From: Bacteriovoracaceae bacterium
GTDB taxonomy: Bacteria; Bdellovibrionota; Bacteriovoracia; Bacteriovoracales; Bacteriovoracaceae
Length of the DNA stretch: 39,424 nucleotides
Direction: 5' to 3'
NCBI GenBank assembly: GCA_028101965.1
Contig: JAOHMI010000019.1
Span: forward strand, 1-39,424
In this document: positions 32,195 through 39,424 of the stretch, piece by piece
Numbering within the stretch: the stretch's first letter is position 1
Layout: each line of letters begins with the position of its first letter
Made by a program: the position numbers and the translations under genes
Notes under the pieces: generated by a model
Told to the model about the DNA's origin: nothing
Database searches by the model: none
The model's input: the letters and a program-made list of their open reading frames with translations, nothing else

Positions 32195-32280
32195 ATTTAT
32201 TTTCTCAATTAGGTTTTTCACTAGTTCTAAATTAGATATTAAAGTATAATTCTTGAAATTATCATTTTGGAGTATAAATT

Positions 32281-33513
32281 ATGTCCGGTTTCGGCTTGAA
32301 AAAAGCACTTAATATTTCTAATAAGCAAAATGAAGAAGTAGCTAAGAGTGAATATTATGATTTTATAATTCTTGGAGACCATTTTCTTATTCCAAAGTTA
32401 TACAATCAAATTAAAGCTAATAATCCAACGGCAAAAGTTATTTTAATTTCAGGGAATAGCTTTTTCAATTTAGACTATTTAAATCAAGAAGCTTCTCGTT
32501 TTATAAATAATCCTTGCTCTGAAATTGAAGCAAAGTATTTTGAATCGAAAGAAAGTTTAGGAATAAAATCCAATAAATTAAATGCATCTGTATTCTATAA
32601 AGATTCGAAGTTGAATCCCTTTGGTGGGAGAGTCAAAAGTTTTGAATTAAAAGGAAAAGAGACTAAGATCAAGGATACTTGTGCCTATCTTAGTTTTGAT
32701 CAAAATATTCGTTCAGAAAAGATCGATCAAAGCATAGAAGATGTTAACAAAATACGAAAATATGATTTCCCGGAGCAAATTGAATTTGTTGCTCCAACGG
32801 ATTTAATTAATCAAAGTAATGTCAGGATTAAGTTAAAAAGCCAGAAAATCATTGAGGGTCAGAATTTAATAAACTTTGAAAATCCAAAAGTTTTAGAAAA
32901 ATTAATAAAAGTGGACGAAAGATCTTTGCGATTAATTGAAGCACTAGCTCTAATTAAAGCGGAAAGCTATATTTCGTTACTGCATGAAGTTACATCTGAT
33001 AATGATGTTGGTAATTTGTTAACAAAAGATTCTCTTTATTTTATTCCGCAATCAACAGTTTATGAAAACGGCCATTACATGTTATTGATGAAAGATACTT
33101 ATTTGTTGAGTTATTTCTTTATCGATGAAGATTTATTGGTTAATGAAGAGGATATTGCAAAAAAGATTCGTCATTTTAAAGGGGCAATGAATAGAGTTTT
33201 TCCAGGTCTTAAAGAAAAATTAAATAACGAGAAAATATTCGTCAATCATAATTCATATTTTTCAATTACTGAACAAGATAAATTACTATTAATCTCAGAT
33301 GAATATTCTTATTTTTATAATTTTATTAACTTAGATATTTCAACAGAAGAAAAGACTCATTTCGAAAGTAAATTAGTTGCAGAGCTAGAAAGGTTTCAGG
33401 CGCAATTCAAGGGAGAATCTGAAACTTTAAATAATAATGAGGCAGATGATGAACAAAAAAACTGTCTTTTAAGCGAAATGAGTAATAACATAGAAGCAAG
33501 CATAATAACTTAG
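32281..33513 (+). CDS. Unrecognised protein with Rossmann-like N-terminus
   Basis: 410 residues without a signal peptide. Residues ~25-58 read like the first beta-alpha-beta of a dinucleotide-binding fold (YYDFIILGDHFLIPKLYNQI, then PTAKVILISGN), but the GxGxxG loop is replaced by LGDHFL, so cofactor binding is doubtful. The C-terminal half is charged and helical, ending in a poorly ordered acidic tail. The overall pattern is that of a decayed FAD/NAD oxidoreductase, but similarity is too weak to name. It lies 86 bases after mltD and 26 before the next barrel gene, same strand. Confidence 0.55.
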   Translation: MSGFGLKKALNISNKQNEEVAKSEYYDFIILGDHFLIPKLYNQIKANNPTAKVILISGNSFFNLDYLNQEASRFINNPCSEIEAKYFESKESLGIKSNKLNASVFYKDSKLNPFGGRVKSFELKGKETKIKDTCAYLSFDQNIRSEKIDQSIEDVNKIRKYDFPEQIEFVAPTDLINQSNVRIKLKSQKIIEGQNLINFENPKVLEKLIKVDERSLRLIEALALIKAESYISLLHEVTSDNDVGNLLTKDSLYFIPQSTVYENGHYMLLMKDTYLLSYFFIDEDLLVNEEDIAKKIRHFKGAMNRVFPGLKEKLNNEKIFVNHNSYFSITEQDKLLLISDEYSYFYNFINLDISTEEKTHFESKLVAELERFQAQFKGESETLNNNEADDEQKNCLLSEMSNNIEASIIT

Positions 33514-33539
33514 TCTTTATATTATAGAGGGAATCAAGG

Positions 33540-34205
33540 ATGGATTTCTTTACTTCAAGAGTCAGACATTTTGTCATAATTATTATTCTATTACTTTCAA
33601 GTGCATTTGCTCAAAAGCATATGGTCTCAGTTGATGCAGACACTATGGCAATGGGCGCTTCGTTTTCTCGGAAAACGCTCAAGTATGCTTCAGGATCAAC
33701 TTGGTCTAGTTACGATGATTACGTTAATACCCAAACTCACTTTGCTTTCAATTATGCTCATTTGTTGCAAAAGCAAATCTATTTAAAAGCAGCTTTTACG
33801 AGAAAAACTGAAAAAATTGATACAGGGGAAAGTGGAGTTGGAGTAATTGAATCAAACCATTCAATGTATCTAGCCGGGGCTCAATTTTATTTTGGAAAAT
33901 TAGTAAAATCATTCTACACACAAGTCATGGTTGGATGGGAGTTCATTGATTACAATACGGACGATAATGATTTTTCTGATCGCCTCAATGTTTTGTATTT
34001 AGATTTCGGAAAACGATTTTCATTAAAAGACTACATAAAAGTTAAGAATGTATTCTACTCCCCAGGTTTAACTTATATGACGAAAAATTTCGATGGTGAT
34101 AATGGAAGAGCCTTCCTAAAAGGGAGTAGTAGTACAACTAAAAGTATTTTTGATTCGAGTTCAGAAATTATTTTTCAAATTTTTAGAGTTGATTTTATAT
34201 TCTAA
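33540..34205 (+). CDS. Small outer-membrane beta-barrel protein
   Basis: 221 residues with a signal peptide (FVIIIILLLSSAFA-Q after a short basic start). Alternating strands follow (HFAFNYAHLLQKQIYLKAAF, HSMYLAGAQFYFGKL, SFYTQVMVGWEFIDYN) and the chain ends IFQIFRVDFIF, the terminal aromatic expected for outer-membrane insertion. It is about the size of 8- to 10-stranded barrels. The family is not recognised. GAGGG stands 8 bases before the ATG. Confidence 0.65.
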   Translation: MDFFTSRVRHFVIIIILLLSSAFAQKHMVSVDADTMAMGASFSRKTLKYASGSTWSSYDDYVNTQTHFAFNYAHLLQKQIYLKAAFTRKTEKIDTGESGVGVIESNHSMYLAGAQFYFGKLVKSFYTQVMVGWEFIDYNTDDNDFSDRLNVLYLDFGKRFSLKDYIKVKNVFYSPGLTYMTKNFDGDNGRAFLKGSSSTTKSIFDSSSEIIFQIFRVDFIF

Positions 34206-34347
34206 TATTTCTCTTTACTTTTTGAATGAGAAGCGAAGATGTCCTGCTAGAGGTTGTTTGCGGTCTATTGCTACAGTGAGATAATTGTAACTTAAAAAAA
34301 AATTATTGATAGTGAAAAAAAATTCACTACTTTTTTAATCGGAATGT

Positions 34348-34376
34348 TTGACAAAGCAACTAGAGTCCAACAAAAT
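34348..34376 (+). promoter_or_regulatory. Probable porin promoter
   Basis: TTGACA (34348-34353) and CAAAAT (34371-34376) are separated by 17 bases and leave an A-rich leader of about 110 bases before the ATG. A TATAAT-like ACTATAATC at ~34380 is too far from this -35 but could be an alternative -10. The rest of the 288-base gap is A/T tracts. Confidence 0.5.
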
Positions 34377-34493
34377 CGTAACTATAATCAAAAAGTAACT
34401 GTTTTAAGCGGTATAGATTAATCGCGAAAAATTATATTAATCACAAATTTGTTAAAACACTTTTTTTGAGAGTGAAAAAAACAAGGAGTTTTC

Positions 34494-35660
34494 ATGAAAA
34501 GACAAATCGCAGTGGCTATGGGATTAGCTGTTCTTTCTGGATCTGCTTTAGCTTCAAAAGCTCGTCTTCAGGCTCTTGGTGAAGATGCTAACGGTAGTGG
34601 ATACATTAATGACAACCGAAACATTTTCTACAACGCCGCACAAGTAAACAATCACAAAGATATGGTTACTATGGAGTGGGGAGCGGCTGGAGCTGCAAAC
34701 GGTGACAGTGCACCACAGGCTGAAGGTGGATTCTTAAGACAACAAGGTAATCTTGTTTATGGTCTTCATTTTGGTGGAGCAGACAATGCTTGGAACAACG
34801 TTCTTACAACTGGTGATACTGGTGGTGGAACAGCTGTTAATGGAAGTTTAGTTGCAGAAAGAAACATCTGGGACTTTTTTATCGGTGGCGACGCTGGTAT
34901 GCAATGGGGTGCTGGACTAACTTACGGTGCTTACAAAAAAACTGACGTAGATGATGATGTAAAAGATCAGACTACTGTTGGTGACACTGTTCGTTTAAGA
35001 CTTGGTGTTATCCACGGAGATCTTCAAGTTGGACTACGTTACGGACTTACTAATAAAGCAGGATTTGAAGATGGCGAAAATGACGCTAACGACATTACTG
35101 TAACTGGTAAATCTGACATCGATCTTAATGTAGCATATAACTTCAATGGTATGGTTGCTACTTTAGATTATATGGCAGTTAGTGCTGCAGCTGATGATGA
35201 AGCTGAAGCATTTGAAGAAACTTATAAGTACAACATGACTACAGTTGGTGTTGCTAAAGTTCAAAAAATTAATGATACAGCAAGAGCTAACTACAAACTT
35301 GCTTACATGATGAGTGATGAGACGAATCAAGGTTTCGTTGAAGATGACAAAGATAACTCTACGTCATTGGCAGCGACTCTTGGTCTTGAAGTTGATGCTA
35401 AATCTTGGTTAACTTTAAGAGGTTCTGTTTCTCATAATATCCTTTCAACTGATAAAGTTGTTGGTGATGATACAGAAGTTGTTACATCAAATGACAACTC
35501 AACAAATGTTGCAACCGGTGCCTCTCTAATGTTTGGTGATTTTCAAGTTGATGGTCTAATTGGTAACGATGGATCAGGAACTGGAAACGCTTCTGGAGAA
35601 ACTGGTACTCTTAGAACAGACTCATTAATGGGTCGTGTTTCTATGACTTACAGATTTTAA
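34494..35660 (+). CDS. Major outer-membrane porin-like protein
   Basis: 388 residues with a textbook signal peptide (MKRQIAVAMGLAVLSGSALA-S), an acidic Gly/Asp/Asn-rich body of amphipathic strands (RLRLGVIHGDLQVGLRYGLT, DLNVAYNFNGMVATLDYMAV), and the terminal GRVSMTYRF with Phe last. Length fits a 12- to 16-stranded barrel. AAGGAG is ideally placed 5 bases before the ATG. Codon choice is cleaner and less A/T-driven than in neighbours (GGT, GCT, CTT, AAC preferred), as in highly expressed genes. With its own promoter and a strong terminator it is probably a dominant envelope protein. Substrate selectivity cannot be told. Confidence 0.8.
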   Translation: MKRQIAVAMGLAVLSGSALASKARLQALGEDANGSGYINDNRNIFYNAAQVNNHKDMVTMEWGAAGAANGDSAPQAEGGFLRQQGNLVYGLHFGGADNAWNNVLTTGDTGGGTAVNGSLVAERNIWDFFIGGDAGMQWGAGLTYGAYKKTDVDDDVKDQTTVGDTVRLRLGVIHGDLQVGLRYGLTNKAGFEDGENDANDITVTGKSDIDLNVAYNFNGMVATLDYMAVSAAADDEAEAFEETYKYNMTTVGVAKVQKINDTARANYKLAYMMSDETNQGFVEDDKDNSTSLAATLGLEVDAKSWLTLRGSVSHNILSTDKVVGDDTEVVTSNDNSTNVATGASLMFGDFQVDGLIGNDGSGTGNASGETGTLRTDSLMGRVSMTYRF

Positions 35661-35703
35661 TTAATCCCAAGCAATTGGCGATTGAATCATATGAGTCATT
35701 CGG

Positions 35704-35734
35704 GAGGAGCTACTTGTAGCTCCTCTTTTTTTTT
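35704..35734 (+). terminator. Strong intrinsic terminator after the porin gene
   Basis: A perfect 10-bp stem GAGGAGCTAC-TT-GTAGCTCCTC is followed by nine T, 43 bases after the porin stop. It isolates the porin as a single-gene transcript. Confidence 0.92.
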
Positions 35735-35887
35735 ATTTATAAGTTTCGCTCATTCTTAAATTTTTGTAATCCCTTCTCATTGATCTCTTTAGATAGAATT
35801 AGTTTCTTTTCCATGATCGACAAAGATAAATTACTTTGATCCAATATTGCCAATTATTAGACACTTATAGAAACAAAAGGTGCAGCA

Positions 35888-37054
35888 ATGATTACTTTGA
35901 AAAAATTAATTCTTTTATTATTTATTTCAACAAGCCTTTGCGCAGATGAGTTCTTTCTGAACCTAATAAATCGAGGAAAACAAATTAGTTGGAGTGAAGT
36001 CCAAGGCCAGATTTATGATACGGCCCAAGCGGGAAGCTTTCTTTCCGTCGGTGAAACGCACTTGCATAAAGAGAGTTCAAGTGAAATAAATCAAATTTTT
36101 CTTAAGGAATATACAAGTCACTTAAATTTGTTCAGAGTCTGTTCAGAGAAAATAGATGGCTTTTGGGCGATGGAGGGACCGAAGGAAATCTTGAAGAACT
36201 CTAAGTTAACCAAAATGAATTTTTATAAATTAAGTCTGCACACATCTAAAATGGATGGATGCCATTTAAGGTTAAAGGCTAGAGAGGGGATGATTGTCTA
36301 TAGTGGACTATATCATCAGTATCCTTTTGGTAGAAATTATGCTGAATTGCCTTCTCATACACCAGTTCAAAGCTATGTTAAAAGGAATATTGCTTATGAT
36401 CTTAAAAGGCTTAATGGGCTTTTCATTTCTCATTTTGAGATAGATTATCTTCTAAACCTACATTTTAAGGGACTAGTATTAAATTCTTCTAGTTTTGAAG
36501 ATTTTTCAAAGGATTTAAGCGGTTTTTCTAAGCAGTTTGAATCTTTTATGCAAAAGTTTGAGCAGCTTACAGAGCGAAAAGAAGTTATCTTTTTTGAAAA
36601 TGATTATTTTTTAAAAGGTAAAGAGAGAAATCAAAGACACAAAAAGATATTTGCCATAAGTAACTTAAGTCTAAAATCCAGAGGGCAAACCAATCACCTT
36701 TTTTATCAAGTTGATAAGATGGACAATAATCGAAAGTTTCTTTTTTATCAACTTTTAAGGCAGTCAAAGTTCTTAGTAAAGTCATTCTATATGGAGCCAG
36801 ATGAATTAGGAGATTTTCGGGTTTTTACTTTTGCAAATGGGCATAAATTCTATGGAGATTTTGATTATTTTCAATTTCTTGGACCAAGTAGAAGAGGTTT
36901 TACTCTTTTTTTGGAAAATAAACCTATGCCTTCATTTCGATTGTTAATCCCGGGAAAGCCAGGTTACATTGAGATTGAGAATGCTATGGATTATCTTTTA
37001 TATCAGAGCAAAATTTTTAAAATTCCGACTCTAGATGTTAGTACTAGTTTTTAA
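35888..37054 (+). CDS. Secreted protein with ChaN/TraB-like GExH motif, function unknown
   Basis: 388 residues with a signal peptide (MITLKKLILLLFISTSLCA). SFLSVGETHLHKESSSEINQ near residue 55 is the GExH-type strand-loop seen in ChaN, TraB/TIKI and EreA-like proteins. FWAMEGPKEIL about 45 residues later could supply the second acidic residue. The rest is unrecognised, Lys/Phe-rich and ends IPTLDVSTSF. Haem or metal binding or hydrolase activity are possibilities drawn only from the motif. It overlaps the next, convergent gene by 24 bases. Confidence 0.5.
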   Translation: MITLKKLILLLFISTSLCADEFFLNLINRGKQISWSEVQGQIYDTAQAGSFLSVGETHLHKESSSEINQIFLKEYTSHLNLFRVCSEKIDGFWAMEGPKEILKNSKLTKMNFYKLSLHTSKMDGCHLRLKAREGMIVYSGLYHQYPFGRNYAELPSHTPVQSYVKRNIAYDLKRLNGLFISHFEIDYLLNLHFKGLVLNSSSFEDFSKDLSGFSKQFESFMQKFEQLTERKEVIFFENDYFLKGKERNQRHKKIFAISNLSLKSRGQTNHLFYQVDKMDNNRKFLFYQLLRQSKFLVKSFYMEPDELGDFRVFTFANGHKFYGDFDYFQFLGPSRRGFTLFLENKPMPSFRLLIPGKPGYIEIENAMDYLLYQSKIFKIPTLDVSTSF

Positions 37055-39424
37055 TTCGCGAATTAATCTATGCTTATCTTCTTCAATAATATTTCTAACC
37101 TGAGTCTCTACTTTTGGAATTATTTTTCCTTCTCTAGTCTTGGTGAGCTTTTTTAAGGTTATTGAAAGTTGCTCATCAAAGCTTTCTTCAATACAAATAT
37201 TTCTGAGTTTGGCATATTTATTAAACGAAGGTGATCCAGGTTTTATAATAAATGTATTTTTACAATTTTGAACTAGTTTTTTGTAGTCAACTAAGAAAGA
37301 TCGCTTAGCTTTTTGTACAAATTGATTAACTTTTTCCAGACGTAATTCGCTAACTTTACTTGCTATACTGCGGTTTGCTTTTATCTTGCCACAGATTTTT
37401 ATACCGTATAAGTGATCAAGCATTTCTCCTGTATGAAAAATTATATTCTTAGGATAATCTTGGGAAAGCCTATCAAGGCATTTATTAACAATTTCAGATT
37501 CAATGGAAATACTTGCAGTAAAAGTCTTATCCTTTTCAATTTTTTCAATAAAGGATTTCGCTAAACCATTGAAATGGTCGTCTAGTTTAAGGCTTTCATT
37601 TAGCTTATAGTGGTTTAAGAGAAGATCTATTTGTTGAATCATTTGATTTTTAACTTTTTTGATGAAAAACTTTTTTTCTTTTTGCGATACATTTAAGAGA
37701 ACTTTATTGTTGATTATTTCAAGCTTGAATAAATTTTCAATAATCTCTTTATTTTCAAGTTTTTTATTAATGCAGTTAAGAGCGCTTAATTTAATGAAGT
37801 GATCAATTCCAGAATATGAGACTGGCTCTAATAGCTTTATATTATTTTTATGAGGGTGTCTCATACATCGTCTTACGATTCTTTTGGCATTTAATTTTAC
37901 TTGGCCAAGTAATTGAGACATGATGAATTTTGTGCGCTCAAGATAATTATTCAAAAAAGTGTCATAACTTAATTCAAGTTTAATTTTACTCAAAAGGTAT
38001 TTTAGATGAGTATTATTTAAGTTATAATTTTTTTCAATATTTTCTTTATAAAACATTCTTTTAACTTGATCGTAAAAGCAATGCTGAGACTTCTTCTCTT
38101 GTAAACAACTTGAAACGGCTAAATATGGATCAAAGTTACTAATAAAGTCTTCAAGTAATCTTCTTCCCTTTAGTGTTTCTTTTCCAAAAAGTGAAAGTTC
38201 TATTTTTGAATTGGTAAAAGATTCGATAATTTGATTTTCTAGAATATTCTTTAATCTATCTTTTTCGTTACCTGATAAGTCTTTACAATTATATACCTGG
38301 TTTGTGATATTAAATTTCTCGAAGTAATCTATTTTCCTTTTTAGACATTGAAAGACGGGCTGAAGGTTATCAATATTAGCCGGTTGCCTTTTCGTTCTTA
38401 GGAAAGAGTTTTCTCTCGCTTTTTCATTCTTCCAACAATCAGATAAATAGTCAGTTTCATTGTCTTTCCAAAGGGAAATAATATGTTTTTTATAATCCTT
38501 ATTGGTTTCTCTTTCAAAAATATCAGTATAATTTTCTTTATTATTTGAATTATTACTAACAACATTTTTTTGATAGTTTTCACTGATGGTATTGTAATAC
38601 TTAAAGTCGTATGAGTTATTTATAATATAATCAATAGTTAAAACATAATCATTTGAACGAATAAAGTTATCCTCAGAAGAAAATCTTTTTTCTACTTCAT
38701 CTATTATTCTGATTGTTAACTCATTTTTTAATTGCCTTTGGTTTAGGCAATTACGATTAAAATAGAGAGTGTTTTGATCTAAAAAGCTGCAAGAAGTTAT
38801 TTTAGATAATTTTTTGTCGGCTACAAGCTCATGAAATTCTTCTTCTGGTAACTTTTGGACGATATCAAATTGAATAGAATTAATAGATGTTATATTGATT
38901 GTCTCTAGAAAATTGTACATTAAGTTTAATTCTTCTATTGTGAAAATATAATTATTAGTTTCTGCAATTGATTGATCATTAAATTTTGGATAACCAGTTG
39001 ATATGAAAATTCCTTTTTCAAGATAAATTAAGTAATGAATTAGACCTGCTCTGTTATCCGGATCTTTGTAAATATCATTAAAGACACAAATCAGGTTGAT
39101 ACATTCTGAGTATTCATGATGAATATTTTTGAAACCAATAAGATGATTATATTGGCTAATAATTAGTTGTTGCGCAGAGCTGATTTGTGTTAGATCCACC
39201 CCTCGCCAATGGCCTGAGATGTTTGTTTTTAAGGGGATTTTCTTTTCAAGCTCATAGATTCGATCTCTTAAATTTGATTTAACATTTTCTTGGCAGAAAT
39301 TATTTGAAGCTATTTTTCTTTGATTAGTTTGTTCTTCTATAATAGCTTGATCAATTTGTTTAATGAAACTAACTTTATTTTGTTCTGGGAAAATAATTTC
39401 ATTGAAAATAAAAAGACTAAATAA
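37031..39424 (-). CDS. Large unrecognised protein, 5' end outside window
   Basis: The frame is open from the stop at 37031 to the last base of the window, at least 797 residues. A GTG at 39199 is not needed as start, because the 75 codons above it read on without a stop. The first residues visible (LFSLFIFNEIIFPEQ) look like the end of a signal peptide, so the true start may lie only a few codons beyond the edge. The visible protein is Lys/Asn/Ile-rich, mostly helical, with many Cys in CINLICVF-, FQCLKRK- and NCKNTF-like contexts. An N-terminal block has DPDNRAGLIHYLIYLEKGIF. No family is recognised. Many disulfides would fit a secreted protein. Confidence 0.65.
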   Translation of the reverse strand, partial: LFSLFIFNEIIFPEQNKVSFIKQIDQAIIEEQTNQRKIASNNFCQENVKSNLRDRIYELEKKIPLKTNISGHWRGVDLTQISSAQQLIISQYNHLIGFKNIHHEYSECINLICVFNDIYKDPDNRAGLIHYLIYLEKGIFISTGYPKFNDQSIAETNNYIFTIEELNLMYNFLETINITSINSIQFDIVQKLPEEEFHELVADKKLSKITSCSFLDQNTLYFNRNCLNQRQLKNELTIRIIDEVEKRFSSEDNFIRSNDYVLTIDYIINNSYDFKYYNTISENYQKNVVSNNSNNKENYTDIFERETNKDYKKHIISLWKDNETDYLSDCWKNEKARENSFLRTKRQPANIDNLQPVFQCLKRKIDYFEKFNITNQVYNCKDLSGNEKDRLKNILENQIIESFTNSKIELSLFGKETLKGRRLLEDFISNFDPYLAVSSCLQEKKSQHCFYDQVKRMFYKENIEKNYNLNNTHLKYLLSKIKLELSYDTFLNNYLERTKFIMSQLLGQVKLNAKRIVRRCMRHPHKNNIKLLEPVSYSGIDHFIKLSALNCINKKLENKEIIENLFKLEIINNKVLLNVSQKEKKFFIKKVKNQMIQQIDLLLNHYKLNESLKLDDHFNGLAKSFIEKIEKDKTFTASISIESEIVNKCLDRLSQDYPKNIIFHTGEMLDHLYGIKICGKIKANRSIASKVSELRLEKVNQFVQKAKRSFLVDYKKLVQNCKNTFIIKPGSPSFNKYAKLRNICIEESFDEQLSITLKKLTKTREGKIIPKVETQVRNIIEEDKHRLIRELKTSTNI

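Noticed and set aside
34380-34395. TATAAT-like sequence as the main porin -10
   Set aside because: It lies 29 bases from the TTGACA at 34348, too far for one promoter; kept only as an alternative.
1-39424. CRISPR array or prophage block
   Set aside because: No regularly spaced repeats and no capsid, portal, terminase or integrase-like products; the only tandem repeat is the two-copy IS end.

Overview
The window is AT-rich, densely coded, bacterial chromosomal DNA from a Gram-negative organism. It holds many signal-peptide lipoproteins, beta-barrel outer-membrane proteins ending in Phe, and a murein transglycosylase. The AT-rich lipoprotein-heavy content, a PrkA-family protein and a major acidic porin fit a marine Bacteriovorax/Halobacteriovorax-type predator (Bdellovibrionota). 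That placement is inferred from gene content, not from a marker gene.

Layout. 1-5143 is an accessory-looking stretch: the tail of an unknown gene, a secreted DUF952 protein divergent from a LysR regulator, small secreted proteins including an NlpC/P60-like one, and an S33-type alpha/beta hydrolase behind a possible 17-codon leader. 5146-6886 is a tRNA-His locus. It contains a duplicated tRNA 3' end, a structured GC-richer repeat, a bidirectional terminator, and an ISL3-family insertion sequence that landed in the terminator T-tract and so separates tRNA-His from its terminator. 6983-9336 holds a beta-barrel-like protein, a HAD phosphatase whose catalytic motif lies upstream of its first ATG, and an RluA-type pseudouridine synthase. 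9385-13520 has a PrkA-family AAA+/kinase gene divergent from two lipoprotein genes, one with a decayed formylglycine-generating-enzyme-like fold. 13711-17113 (minus strand) is nadA, a cysteine desulfurase and a nucleotidase-like lipoprotein. 17324-21206 has a parA/parB pair followed by a GHSFG hydrolase and a barrel-like protein. 21341-23710 has glutamate dehydrogenase, an HPF/RaiA-like ribosome factor and a standalone ComM-type N-domain.

23715-28980 (minus strand) is the conserved housekeeping block. rplU-rpmA has a clear promoter and terminator. It is followed by obgE-rsfS-rlmH-gpmI-pfkA, which joins ribosome maturation to glycolysis. 29190-39424 is mainly envelope: two unrecognised genes, an MltD-like lytic transglycosylase with LysM domains, a Rossmann-like protein, a small barrel protein, a strongly expressed-looking porin with promoter and terminator, a secreted GExH protein, and a large unrecognised protein that runs off the right edge.

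Several neighbouring genes meet tail to tail with stops touching or overlapping. Non-ATG starts are common (TTG, and probably ATT for the phosphatase). I saw no CRISPR array, no rRNA and no obvious prophage. The best leads are the tRNA-His scar with IS and duplicated IS end, the matching structured repeats at two convergent junctions, the phosphatase start, and the parAB locus with a histone-like ParB tail.
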